Assembly: GCA_022495005.1 (NCBI GenBank)
Contig: JAGYXB010000102.1
Span: 1 to 64,000, forward strand
DNA: 64,000 bases
Direction of reading: 5' to 3'
DNA from: Rhyacophila brunnea
Lineage: Eukaryota > Arthropoda > Insecta > Trichoptera > Rhyacophilidae
In this document: positions 1-11,480 of the stretch, one piece after another
Numbering within the stretch: position 1 is the stretch's first letter
How the letters are laid out: every line of letters starts with the position of its first letter
Position numbers and translations under genes: made by a program
The notes under the pieces: model-generated
What the model saw: only the letters and a program-made list of their open reading frames with translations
The model's database searches: none
What the model was told of the DNA's origin: nothing

Positions 1-774
1 TAGTGCAGATCGTAAAAGATAACCACTAAAATTAATACATTACATGACAATGGTGCAAGAGTTTATCTAACCTGTAATAAGGGACAAGAGTAGTGGTAGA
101 TACTACCAGTAGTGAGTAGTCAGCCTAGAAGCAGCCGGCACGTGCCACTAAATTTCTACCCCACACCCTCCTTTCAATCACCCTAATCTGCTCCATCACC
201 AAACTCTGGGGTTTGAAGTCTAACAAATATACTTTTTTTTGCATACACACTTTATAATGGCCCATCGCGCGTGTTTCTATAAATAATATCTTTAAAACCC
301 AGGCTCGCAAAAAATGGTGTAAAAAGTTTAGCAACGAAATTTTTAAAGAGGGGAGAACTTCTTTCGAGATTTACCTACTTATGGGCTGCATTAAGTACTT
401 TCCCTGCTGTTAACATCTGGGTGAGTCATTGCAATTGTTAAGTTTTCAAGTATAGCTAAACACTTATACATATGAATATTTTGGAACAACATACAACATA
501 AATATACACATTAGAAAAATCAAAGGAAAAACACGAACAGAATGAAATTACATTCATCTCGATCCGAGTGAGAGAGCTTTACCAATTAAACTAACAGTTT
601 AAATACCATCCAAGCCGAAATTTCTTTAAGACTATACAACTGAGGTGTTATTTAAAATTATAGCAATATTGATAATCATATTTTTAGTTAAATATCATTA
701 ACAATATAAACTTTAATTCCTTGACGAAATTTGTGATGTGAAAAGTGAAAGTGGGTCTAGGATGATTCGGCGCC
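1..774. other. AT-rich stretch, no feature seen
   Basis: No gene, RNA or clear repeat is recognised. The sequence is AT-rich with short open frames only. Confidence 0.5.
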
Positions 775-1171
775 GGGACAACTGGGCGACACGCAATCGA
801 ATAAATAAATAGGGAAAATCGAATAAATAATAAGAAAATAAATAGACGTTCGTGAGTTAAAGGTAGGTTTTAAAATATATATTATTTATATTTAAATTAT
901 AGTGTTATTACGTTATTAGTCAATACTTTGTGAGAATATAAATATGCACACGTAAATAGAGGATAATTCATTTATTTTTATATAAGGCCTTAGGCACGAT
1001 AATTCGCAATCCGCAATAAGAAAAAACATTTCGTTAAGAGCAAAGTGAATTAAAACTACTTAGTAGGAGATTCCTCGTCTACTTTCTGTATAAAATCGTA
1101 ACGAACATCTATTTACTATTTTACTTTATTCGGTAGTGCAGTGCCCAATTGTCTCGGCGTCCAGTTGTCCC
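775..1171. mobile_element. Candidate foldback MITE (GGGACAACTGG ends)
   Basis: Both ends carry GGGACAACTGG in inverted orientation (775-785 and 1161-1171). The similarity continues inward as a gapped inverted repeat of roughly 90 bp that includes AATAAATA and AATAGACGTTCGT-type words. No coding frame lies inside. I could not identify a target duplication, so the exact ends and the superfamily are open. A related GACAACTGGGC word is seen near 53727. Confidence 0.4.
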
Positions 1172-1561
1172 ATTTTCGCGAAAGTGATGATCTGATGGAT
1201 TAGTGATTCAGATAATTTCATGCACAGTTGTCATATGTTGACGACGATAATAGTTAGGATTATGAAAATGGTAAGAAAACTTCACTACAGTCACACGTGG
1301 TCATTACGTAAACATACTTTTATCCAGAGTCTTAAACAAGAAAATTAATTATAATATTATTTTAAACGATAAACAGGAACTCTAAAACGTGACACGAACC
1401 CATAAGCGTTTTATTAAATAAGACTAGTCTTAGATTTCTCTGCGGAAGTTAATGTTTGTTTAATAAGAATAATATTCATTTGAGATGCTAAGATCATTCT
1501 AATAATTATTTTCCTAGCTAGAACGTTAAACTCGATAATTATTATAATCCATGTTATATAA
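1172..1561. other. AT-rich stretch, no feature seen
   Basis: Nothing recognisable apart from AT-rich sequence between two candidate elements. Confidence 0.4.
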
Positions 1562-2346
1562 CAGGGATGGGCACACATTAGGTCGACGGGAGCCAAATTC
1601 TGGATTTTCATATATATATAAATATACCGATAAAGAGCCACACCATAGTGATATTCTCCACGTAGTATTAAATACACAAATTCAAATTTAATTACATTTC
1701 TACACAAATCTTAATTGCTACATCAAGTATAAAACATACGTATATGTATATAAGAAAATAAAAAATGAGGAAGAAAACACAAAATAATCATGATTTGAAT
1801 TGCCCCATCTCCACCGGCCATGTATGTGCAACCGCGGTCTGTGTACGGCCACAAACATGTCAGAATGAAGATTTTAGTGCCACACTTCCTTGTCCCGAAG
1901 CGATGCTGCACGGGACTGATGTAGCAACCATGCACCTTAGTGATTAAAGAGAGTTTTAGAAAATTAAAAGAATCTTGACTTGCTCTGTCGTCATTTATCT
2001 TTAATGACATGAAGTGTCCTCTGTACCCGTGTACTGAAACTCTGCCGAAACAGAGGAGTCAGGAGTGAAGTGATGAATCTAAGGAGGGATTGGAATTATT
2101 CCATCCTCCATACAATGCAGCAATAAAGTTGACCTTGGTTGATATCAAGTCGGCGTAATTAGTTCAAAATTTATCTAATAATATTAAAATATAATAAAAA
2201 CTTTATGTATCATTTTTAGCTAAATCTTGGTGTAAAATTTGTTACATCCGTTCGCAGCAAATCTGTCAAATGCTTGTTTGTGAGTTGTGAACGATGTTTT
2301 GATTTTAAAAACTTCATAGAGGAGTATAACGATTCACAACTATACG

Positions 2347-2938
2347 TAGAGTTGGGTTTTGGGAATTTCCCGACGGGAATTCTCGAGAAATTTACCGAGA
2401 TTTTCTATCCCGAATCTCGAGAATTTAAATTTTTAACATTTCGGGAAATCCCGAATCTCGAGTTTTCTCGGGATTCGGGATTTCTATATTATCAAATATT
2501 AATTGAAAAAACGATTTTCTGTATGAAAAACGTTCAAAGACTGATCGGGGCATTAAACACAATTAAGCCGACGTCGACTCAAAATGAGCGCAATTTTTGC
2601 AACATCAGGGAATTTTGTGTCTCAAAAGGGTGCGCGATTGGCAGTCTGTGTTTTTTGAAATACTATTTTAATAAGTAATGTTTTCAATTATTTTTGTTTT
2701 CCTACTTTTATTTTGTTTGTCTTCTTACATAAATAAAAAAAATCATATTTTTTTAGGAATTTGTCTGTTTTTACACTGATTTTAGGATTTTTAGAGGTTT
2801 TTTTTAAATTCCCCGATATCTCGTGAATTCTCAAGAATTCTTTTCTGGAATTCCCTAATCTAGAGAATTCAAAATTTCATCATTTCGGGAAATCCGGAAT
2901 CTCGAGATTGAGATTTTCTCGGGAAATATCCAACTCTA
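2347..2938 (+). mobile_element. Deletion-derivative hAT nested in an older hAT
   Basis: The inverted ends are TAGAGTTGGG (left) and CCAACTCTA (right). They are followed inward by repeated CGGGAATTCTCGAGA / TCCCGAATCTCGAGA words on both sides. The flanking 8-mers ACTATACG (2339-2346) and ACTATATG (2939-2946) differ at one base, as expected for an ageing hAT duplication. The core retains only the C-terminal tail of a transposase. The palindromic TCTCGAGA-type words near both ends look like subterminal transposase-binding repeats; this role is inferred. Confidence 0.8.
2523..2678 (+). pseudogene. hAT transposase C-terminal remnant
   Basis: A frame of about 50 codons runs from inside the element to a stop at 2676-2678. 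It contains ALNTIKPTSTQNERNF followed by CFLKYYFNK. This pattern (TIKPTS..ERNF... then ALCFLKYYF) belongs to the hAT C-terminal dimerisation domain of insect BED-type transposases. The segment between the two halves is shortened and out of register (FCVSKGCAIGSL replaces the usual FVSKKR..L), so the domain is broken. The rest of the transposase, including its catalytic core and zinc finger, is absent. The longer open frame that begins at 2274 only reads through the inverted-repeat end and is not a real N-terminus. Confidence 0.75.
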
Positions 2939-3998
2939 ACTATATGGTGGAGCGAAAATGGAAAATAATCTGAAAACAGCTTTCATTAAATTAGTATGTT
3001 TGAATTCTGGCACAAATTTCCAAAATGCAATGGTATTTGACATGTGCTGCATTAGTAATGCCTGATCTTCTCACAATTAAAATGACTCTAATAAACACTC
3101 ATCACTTACAACATTTAGAAAGGAAAACTCGCGAAAATACAAGTATAATGGGGAAAGAAAATACGTATACTTTTATCAAAATAATATATTGGGAGCCGCA
3201 TTTAACCTAACGAAGAGCCGCATTTGCCCACTTCTGTTATACATTATACATACAAAATGAATCTGAGGCTTGCTGTTTTAAATTTTGCTTACTAATTATC
3301 TTGGCTTGTCCGGTATATTCCTTTTGTCGAGTTACAGTACCTACTTCGTAGTGATATTTCGTAGTTGTGCATATTTCTGATAAAAAAAAGACGTATAAGT
3401 ATGACACAACGTTTCTAGGCTGTGGAGTACACTGCAATATGTACGTCAGGGATATAAAAATACTCTGGGGTTAAGTATATATACCCTTTAGTTAAGTTAT
3501 GTTCAAACACACGTGTTATCATCATTTTACTCCCAACTTCAATTATAGTTTTGTCAATTTATGGCTACGGCCGTATGTTGTAGCTTAACCACTGGGGAAT
3601 GCCAAAAGAAATGGTGTATTTCAAAAAAAACACTACCTTATTCTTAGGTCAATAATTATTATAAAGCAATCATTATTCGTAGGATGTTTATCACACTTGG
3701 ATGGTCAAAGACATAGCTTATAATTAGTATCTTTAAAATTATCTTCAAATGTGTTAATCTTGCCCATTTTTTAAATAATAAAATGCCTAATTGTCAAATT
3801 TGGTATCACAGAGATTATCAATATAATTTTTTATCGTAAATATTTCACTATAATAATGTCGATATAAATTATACTGATGGTTTTATAAATGCATTTAAAA
3901 ATTAATAATTGTAAAAAATCTTAACACCACTGCACAGTTATGTACTGAAATATGACTATATTCTAAAACATTAGAGCGAGAGGTTTAAAAGAATACTA

Positions 3999-5299
3999 CG
4001 AGGGTGGGTCAATAATTCCTTAGAAAAAAAGCATTAAAACAGTTTTTATTTTTGTATTTTTTTTTTATTTCTCAACATTATCTTCTTGGAGCTCAATACA
4101 CTTGGTTAGACGTTTCTCAATTTTTTTTAAACCGTCAGAAAATAAGTTTTCGGAAGGTCCTCAAAATAAGCATTTGTCCGATCGATGACTTCTTCATTTG
4201 AAAAAAAACGTTGTCCACTTAGCCATTTTTTTAAGTTTGGGAAAAGGAAAAAGTCACTGGGGCTAAATCTAGCGAATACGGTGGGTGGTCGACCAATTCG
4301 AACTTCAATTCTTCAATTTTAGCCATTGATCGTAAACATGTGTGAACACGGGCATTGTCCTGATGAAAGAGGATTTTTTCCTGTTTAAATGAGGCCGTTT
4401 TTCTTCAATTTTGTTTTTTAGCTGGTCCAATAAAGATGCATAATAATCCCCTGTTATTGTTTTTCCTTTTTCCAAATAGTCAACGAAAATAATTTCACGT
4501 GCATCCCAAAATACAGTAGCCATAACCTTACCAGCTGATTTTACGGTTTTCGCCTTCTTTGGACATGGTTTGCCTTCGCAATCCACTGCTTTGACTGTTC
4601 TTTCGTCTCGGGAGTATAGTGGTGTATCCATGTTTCATCTACAGTCACAAAGCGACGAAAAAATTCATCCGGATTGCGTTGCATGAGCGACAACAGGGCT
4701 TTAGAGGCCACCACCCTATTGCGTTTATTGTCGACTGTGAGCAAACGCGGCACCCATCTTGCAGAAATTTTTTTCATGCCCAATTTGTCATGTAAAATAG
4801 AAATGACGCTACCTTTTGAGATCCCTGTAACCTCAATTATCTCACTCAACTTTAATCTTCGGTCACTTAACACCATATCGTGGATTTTATTGATCATTTC
4901 TGGTGTAGTCACCTCTACAGGACGTCCTGAGCGTGGTTCATCCTTTGTTGATGTACGACCACGTTTAAATTCATTTAACCAGTTATAAATAGTTGCAAGT
5001 GAAGGAGCAGATATGCCGTGAACTAAATCCAACTCATTTTTTATTTCCTTTGCTGTTAACCCTTTTATATTAAAATGTTTAATAACAGCTCTAAACTCAA
5101 TTTTCTCCATTTTCCATTTTTCCATTTTCCACAAGCAAATTTTTTTTTTAAATGTACGAGAAACACACAATAACCCGACCAATCTGATTGAAACTTCGCA
5201 GCATACTGCATCGGTAGTGCCGCTGCATGAAAACAAACTGCTTACAGTACTAGTCGCGCCACCTGTCGGCTTTTCTAAGGACTTATTGACCCACCCTCG
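3999..5299 (-). mobile_element. Mariner transposon, copy 1
   Basis: A 1301-bp element with about 29-bp inverted ends beginning CGAGGGTGGGTCAATAA. It is flanked by TA dinucleotides (3997-3998 and 5300-5301), the mariner target duplication. The transposase lies on the minus strand. It sits inside a dispersed repeat whose uninterrupted copies (for example 17835-17836) show the empty TA site. It differs from copy 2 (6266-7559) by scattered substitutions and homopolymer indels, so both are young relative to the rest of the window. Confidence 0.95.
4065..5110 (-). pseudogene. Mariner transposase, frameshifted (copy 1)
   Basis: This is a DD34D mariner transposase relic, which would have cut and pasted the element using its TIRs. 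Reading from 5110 toward 4065, the N-terminal helix-turn-helix region starts MEKIEFRAVIKHFNIKG. WVPRLLT (the WVPHEL-type signature) and VTVDETWIHH (first catalytic Asp) follow. A one-base deletion at about 4571-4576 shifts the frame before the PCPKKAKTVKSAGKV segment. Further single-base losses in runs near 4375, 4260 and 4140 disrupt the HQDNARVH and YSPDLAP regions. It is therefore not functional. The MEKIEF start is chosen because it matches the usual mariner N-terminus; upstream ATGs extend into the terminal region. Confidence 0.93.
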
Positions 5300-5480
5300 T
5301 ATTTTATGTAATAAAAATACTTTATGCAGTCATCAACTGTTTAAAATAAATATAAAGGATAATAAGGCTTCAAAATTATATAAATAGATTATCTACAACG
5401 TTTAAGGAATGTCCAGGATTATGCTTTGAAAATGCAATAAAAGCTCCATTTTGACCGACGCTGAGCATGTCCCCCCTTAA

Positions 5481-6263
5481 GCCAAACATGATATTATACT
5501 ACATATCCCTGACCAGTGTTCAGGGGAGATTCTTAATAGAATTTCACAATGGGTAACAATGATTAGTGATAACAGTTTCCGTTTGGAAGGATGAGGATTA
5601 CCTCTGACATCAGAGGCGAGCTCTGACTTAATGTACAGCACACTTACCGAATAAACAACAGGATAGATTTGATATAATATCTACTAGGTAGAATTTATAC
5701 GCGTGTACGCGATGAGAAGGGGGGAGGGGGCATGACGTGACACGCGTCTGATTGATCGATTTTTATAAATATATCGATTGGCTTACGTAGATAACTTACT
5801 ATTAATTGAAGGTTATAAATGCCTAAATTCACCATCGAAAATCCAATAAAACGACAGAATTAGCGTGGAAAAATTTAATTCCTAATAATTTTATTTGCAG
5901 CTTTGAAGCGAGTCTATCGGAGAGTAGTGTAAAGATCATTTTTTTCAATGCGTGTATGATGTGTACGGCAAATAAACATACCTCGTTGTCTCCCACGTAC
6001 ACACTTAGTTTAAAGTCCGACCACAATTTGGGTAACTGTTCCTGAGAAATTCTCAGTCGTAAAAATGATGATGCTTCACATCAAATGTCGGGATCTGTGA
6101 TAGCCCGATTAAGACCGAGTGTGGTTTCGAGGGGCCATTACCAGACAGGGTGAATTTTTCAGGATCACTTAAAAAGGCACATTGATTAGTCGTGTATTAT
6201 TCATTTAATTAAAATAAATCTTTTACATATTTATAGGTATTGAATTCTTCTATTATATATTTA
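5481..6263. other. Spacer, no gene seen
   Basis: No gene recognised. A G-rich tract (AGGGGGGAGGGGG, around 5720) and a short ACGCGT-containing inverted motif are present. Nothing else is supported. Confidence 0.4.
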
Positions 6264-6265
6264 TA

Positions 6266-7559
6266 CGAGGGTGGGTCAATAATTCCTTAGAAAAAAGCAT
6301 TAAAACAGGTTTTATTTTTGTATTTTTTTTTTATTTCTCAACATAATTTCCTTGGAGCTCAATACACTTGGTTAGACGTTTCTCAATTTTTTTTAAACCG
6401 TCAGAAAAATAAGTTTTCGGAAGGTCCTCAAAATAAGCATTTGTCCGATCGATGACTTCTTCATTTGAAAAAAAACGTTGTCCACTTAGCCATTTTTTTA
6501 AGTTTGGGAAAAGGAAAAAGTCACTGGGGGCTAAATCTGGCGAATACGGTGGGTGGTCGACCAATTCGAACTTCAATTCTTCAATTTTAGCCATTGATCG
6601 TAAACATGTGTGAACACGGGCATTGTCCTGATGAAAGAGGATTTTTTTCCTGTTTAAATGAGGCCGTTTTTCTTCAATTTTGTTTTTTAGCTGGTCCAAT
6701 AAAGATGCATAATAATCCCCTGTTATTGTTTTTCCTTTTTCCAAATAGTCAACGAAAATAATTCCACGTGCATCCCAAAATACAGTAGCCATAACCTTAC
6801 CAGCTGATTTTACGGTTTTCGCCTTCTTTGGACATGGTTTGCCTTCGCAATCCACTGTTTTGACTGTTCTTTCATCTCGGGAGTATTGTGGTGTATCCAT
6901 GTTTCATCTACAGTCACAAAGCGACGAAAAAATTCATCCGGATTGCGTTGCATGAGCGACAACAGGGCTTTAGAGGCCACCACCCTACTGCGTTTATTGT
7001 AGACTGTGAGCAAACGCGGCACCCATCTTGCAGAAATATTTTTCATGCCCAATTTGTCATGTAAAATAGAAATGACGCTACCTTTTGAGATCCCTGTAAC
7101 CTCAATTATCTCACTCAACTTTAATCTTCGGTCCCTTAACACCATATCGTGGATTTTATTGATCATTTCTGGTGTAGTCACCTCTACAGGACGTCCTGAG
7201 CGTGGTTCATCCTTTGTTGATGTACGACCACGTTTAAATTCATTTAACCAGTTATAAATAGTTGCAAGTGAAGGAGCAGATATGCCGTGAACTAAATCCA
7301 ACTCATTTTTTATTTCCTTTGCTGTTAACCCTTTTATATTAAAATGTTTAATAACAGCTCTAAACTCAATTTTCTCCATTTTCCATTTTCCACAAGCAAT
7401 TTTTTTTTTAAATGTACGAGAAACACACAACAACCCGACCAATCTGATTGAAACTTCGCAGCATACTGAATCGGTAGTGCCGCTGCATGAAAACAAACCG
7501 CTTGCAGTACTAGTCGCGCCACCTGTCGGCTTTTCTAAGGACTTATTGACCCACCCTCG
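6266..7559 (-). mobile_element. Mariner transposon, copy 2
   Basis: A 1294-bp element with the same CGAGGGTGGGTCAATAA ends, flanked by TA (6264-6265 and 7560-7561). It lies about 970 bp from copy 1 in the same orientation. Its flanks differ from those of copy 1, so it is a separate insertion and not a local duplication. Confidence 0.95.
6331..7379 (-). pseudogene. Mariner transposase, single frameshift (copy 2)
   Basis: A nearly intact transposase of about 348 codons, the usual mariner length, is split into two overlapping frames by one missing base at about 6839-6844. The first frame (from 7379) carries the helix-turn-helix region, WVPRLLT and VTVDETWIHH. The second frame carries PCPKKAKTVKSAGKV, HQDNARVHT and YSPDLAPSDFFLFP, ending ..GNYVEK at the stop 6331-6333. 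All three catalytic aspartates of the D,D34D triad are visible. The same missing base occurs in copy 1, so it predates both insertions. Neither copy could make its own enzyme, so both probably moved using transposase supplied in trans. Confidence 0.95.
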
Positions 7560-7561
7560 TA

Positions 7562-8079
7562 TTTTAAGTTAACTTTGTGTATCAGTGGAATGAAAAAAAA
7601 CATGTCAAATATAGTTTTTTTTGGGTTTTTTTGCCTTTTTTATACAAAATAACATAGATAAAAAGTCCATGATAGAAGTAAATGATAAAAGAAAGATATA
7701 CTAAAACTGGAGCTAAATATTCTTCATATTTTAGAAGATGGAGAGCCATTTTATGTTTTTTACTGTCTCAAACACCTCATACCTACCAAACTGATCATTA
7801 TTTTGACAAATTTAAATAAACAATAGATTTTATAAAGAAAATATATCTGACTGTATATAACTAATATATTTTAACAATAAAATCAATCAAAATATGATTA
7901 AAATTGTTTGATTTTCATCATGTCATGCATCCTGTAACAGCGGCGCCAAATGGCGCTGATGGGTCCAATGGGTTGACGTACGTAAATTTTATTATGTGGG
8001 TTAGCTAGCTGTCGAGTCTTTTTGTTATTATTAGCTGTGGTTGAGGGATGACTGTCCATGACCATGTTTAATTCGGAAA
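7562..8079. other. Spacer, no gene seen
   Basis: AT-rich. A small GC-rich inverted motif (AGCGGCGCCA..TGGCGCT, near 7938) is the only structure noted. Confidence 0.4.
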
Positions 8080-8731
8080 CCGGACAAAACAGAACATGAT
8101 AAAACAAAATAATGACAAAACAGAACGGTGACAAAACAGAACTGCAGGGGAAAAATAAAACATTTATTTTTGTGGAATCTATTTATTAATTAAATTCTTA
8201 TAAAACTTAAGTTTATAAGAACCATCAACTGTTTATTAAGTAGGTATATATACATTTGTTTACAAAACCGTTATTTTGAAAATAATGCATTTCTAATAGC
8301 TTGCCAGCGATGATTATTAGCCAATTCTCATAGAGGTCACCTTGAAAAAGTATGAAACCCTTAGTAATCAAGTGGCAATAGTTGTGCATGATTATCAAAA
8401 TCAAACAGATAAATTGAGGTTTTTACGCCGAATGGCCAACATGCAGTGATTATATAATAAAATTTTATATAAGTACTCTAAATTATAATATATATAAATG
8501 CATTATTTTCAAAAAAACAGTTTTGTAAAAAAGTGTATCATATACACCTAAAAAACAGTTGATGATTTCACTTAAAAATTGAAATTTTTTAAAATATTAA
8601 ATATTTATAATTAAATATTTTGTTTATAAAATTAAGTTTTATAAGTATTTAATTAATAAATAGATTCCACAAAAATAAATGTTTTATTTTTCCCCTGGCT
8701 GTTCTGTTTTGTCATCGTTCTGTTTTGTGCG
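8080..8731. mobile_element. Foldback MITE with tandem GACAAAACAGAAC ends, copy 1
   Basis: Each end holds repeated copies of GACAAAACAGAAC. The inverted similarity continues for about 200 bp through GGGGAAAAATAAAACATT and TTTTGTGGAATCTATTTATT to a short AT-rich centre, so most of the element can fold on itself. No ORF is present. A second member lies at 54174-55250. The target duplication could not be identified. Confidence 0.8.
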
Positions 8732-11297
8732 ATCGTATACTATTGATGTAGAATAGAGGGTTAAAACATCACACACATTAAAATATTTTCCTGTTCTAAA
8801 AACAATACGGACGAAAGATACATTTAATGCATATGAAATTATGGATCCAATTGGAATTCGAATCCTGCAAGTTAAACAGGCAGTCGTAATAGGTACATAT
8901 TAAGAAACCCACTAAACCGGGGTAAGAGCGGAGCATTGATGCAAATTGTACCTCCACAGAAGGGTTCAAGAGCAGCGTTCAATTTCGACAGACCGTGAGA
9001 ACCTGCAAGATGCATCGGGGCCGGATGCACTCAGTTTCGCTTACGCATCGTGCAATATGTCGCATAGCATAGTAACACGATGCATCATATGGTTTAGATC
9101 TCAGATTAATTACTAAGTATGCGACGCATCTCAGTCAATGGTGCTTATGAAATATAATCGCGAACAGATTTCGTTTTTATAACTGGGTACGAGACACTGA
9201 TATGCAGGATATATTATTATAAGCTGTGGCATCGATTGGCAACATTGCGTTAACCGTTAACATGTACCTATTGCGTAGTTTGTGAACTCAGTTTCAGAAA
9301 AATGGAACCAGAATTCGCAGAGCTTTTTCATTCAGCACGGAACTTAATTTGTCACTGATAAAGATGTTGGAGAAAATCTTCTTCTTCTACAGAGATGAAG
9401 CCTAAATGTATGAAATTGGATCAAAAAATGACCTCTGATCTATCGATTAGGTTAGCTACAAGTGACTTGACATTTCATTATAATTTCAGATTCATCGAAT
9501 TAATTAATTACGTAGGTACTCATGATTATATTTGCAGATATTGTTTAAATAAGCCTTGAATACTGAAATTCATAGGTATAGTGTATAATTAAATTCGACT
9601 GCAATTTGACAGTTCATGCATCTCGCATGTTGCTGTATTAAAGTAGACATTCATTTAGCTATACATATCAGTGGAAAGAAGCTCCCTCGTAAATTTTATG
9701 CAGGCAGCTTTTGGCAGGTCTGTTGGCCTATGTAAGGTATCACGAAAAACACCGAGAAATTTATACTAATAAAGCAACATATTTTAAACCAGGATGCGAG
9801 CCGTCATTTTCTTTTCGGGGCTACAATAGAAGAAAAAAATAATTAACTTGTTACCAACACAACCACACGAAGAATCATTCGATTTGAAAATGGAACTGCC
9901 TTCAAAATACTTAATACGAAATGCGTATAAGATTCCTTCTATTTAGATTCCAAATATTTTGGTTACCGATATCCAAAAATCATTTAATATTAACAATAAT
10001 AATTGTTTGTACTTAATTCAGTGTGGGGCGCGCTGCGAGTGGGCATAGGATACACCAGAATTACGTCAAGCTACTACGTTCAATCATTCGCTTGCTTACG
10101 CGACGCAGGCTAATGTTGATTTTTTTCACTATTTTTCTGTGCATTCTGTATAAGTGTATACTCCTTGAAAATCCCACAAAGCACTTGTCCCAATGCATAC
10201 TAACATTTGGAGTAGGTACTGTCCACTACTCCACCTGGGGTCCCCATTCAAAGTAGGTACTTATTTACAAAAATATCAACTGACATTTTTGATGAATTCC
10301 TAATTGGATACCGATTTACGCTAATGTAAAAACGAAAAACTGTCATACATAACTAAAATGTATTAATGATGGGTTAATCATTAACATATTGTATTTTAGT
10401 ATTGATTTACTTAATAAATTATTAGTAAATATTTCTCTTATTTTTGTAGTGTGGATTTTAGGGTAGTTTAATAAAAACTTATTTTCAGTGAAAATGTAAA
10501 TGTAACATAACGTGTTACGATAGAAAATTGATTTTTAAAGCTAATTTAAAGATATTTTAATTCTTAAAGTTTTAATGTTGACCATCACTGAAGCTGGATG
10601 CATATTGATATTATAAATTAAAATGATGAAACAGGAGCCATATGAAATGTCTCGTGAACACGACCATAATGAGCATTAACAATTTGTCAGATCATTGGTT
10701 GACACGTAATAATTAATCCATGTTTAGATTTATATCGTATGATAAATAAATTAGGTACTGTACTTAATTATATTAGGTTACGTAATGTAGTCTTGCATGG
10801 AATAATACTTGTTAATATTAATTTAGATGCAGTCTTTGTGAATAAATGAAAACATTATTATGGTAGACATATGTACCTACTACTTGTGCCAGTTGGGATT
10901 TAACTGCTCGTTGTACCTACTGTTACCGCCGTACAAATGATACAGTATTTGTAATCCAATGCATTGTTTTGATTGGTAGGTATAATTACTTGAAGCCTCC
11001 GAGATGTGGCTGAATAGAGGTATTAAAAAAAAAGGGGGCAAGAAATCGGCTTGCTCGTACAACTGAATGAAGCAGGCCAACAATAGCCGACAACTTCCGA
11101 GAAATAGCAACGCGATAAAAAAAATGCAGGCCATCACGGAGGATTTACTTTGGTCATTATAAAGTACCCATATAATTATTAATGTTAACGTTAATTTTGC
11201 CGCAGATTGATTAACAGCCTGCCTCACCATACTTTTTTTATATAATCTGCCTGCCTCACCATACTTTCATATAACCTGCGCCTCTATTGTGGCTTTA
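8732..11297. other. Long AT-rich stretch without recognised features
   Basis: No gene is supported. A 77-codon frame at 10023-10256 begins at a non-ATG codon in a GC-richer patch but has no recognisable motif or splice context. The stretch could be intronic or intergenic. Confidence 0.4.
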
Positions 11298-11480
11298 TAG
11301 ACGCATCCTCAAAATTTCTTGGACTGACCGGGTGACAAATTTGAAGTTCTCAATCGAATGGGGAAGGACCGAGAATTAGTTCTGCGTAGTATCAAAACCA
11401 GGAAACTACAGTACCTCGGCCACATTATGAGGACAAAAGTACAGCATTCCCCAACTTGTCATTCAAGGAAAGATCAATGG
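11298..11480 (+). pseudogene. LINE reverse-transcriptase C-terminal fragment
   Basis: Translation in two frames gives RILKISWTDRVTN followed, after a frameshift, by KTRKLQYLGHIMR. This is the region after the polymerase domain in many insect non-LTR retrotransposons (RILKISW.DRVTN ... RKLQYLGHIMR). Such proteins copy their RNA at a nicked chromosomal target. Only this short 3' fragment remains, with a stop and at least one frameshift. The clade cannot be fixed from so little sequence. Confidence 0.7.

Larger units (their letters stand above)
1562..3236. mobile_element. Degenerate hAT-like element (outer copy)
   Basis: The left end CAGGGATGGGCACA and the inverted right end CAGAAGTGGGCAAA resemble hAT termini of the CAGNGGTGGGCAAA type. 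Inside each end there is a GGGAGCC / GAGCCGCA motif of the kind common next to such ends. Flanking 8-mers TTATATAA and TTATACAT agree at 6 of 8 positions and may be a decayed duplication. No transposase frame of its own survives. A second hAT (2347-2938) is inserted inside it. The pairing of the two ends is inference. Confidence 0.5.
3492..5480 (+). repeat. TTAA-flanked dispersed repeat, copy A (split by mariner)
   Basis: About 680 bp of a repeat family runs from TTAA (3492-3495) to CATGTCCCCCC-TTAA (TTAA at 5477-5480). It is interrupted by the mariner at 3999-5299. The same sequence forms each arm of the foldback at 16620-18011 and a solo reverse copy at 35948-36605. No coding potential is seen. 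Confidence 0.85.

Noticed and set aside
2274..2522. N-terminal half of the 134-codon frame starting at 2274
   Set aside because: It begins outside the hAT and translates the inverted-repeat end; only the C-terminal part from about 2523 has transposase similarity.
4674..4988. Plus-strand open frame inside mariner copy 1 (and its twin at 7006-7257)
   Set aside because: It is the antisense shadow of the transposase.
8850..8890. GGATTCGAATTCC on the minus strand as a SINE B box
   Set aside because: Only one box is seen; the rest does not match the SINE heads in this window.
10023..10256. 77-codon frame in a GC-richer patch
   Set aside because: Non-ATG start, no recognised motif, and no splice or repeat support.
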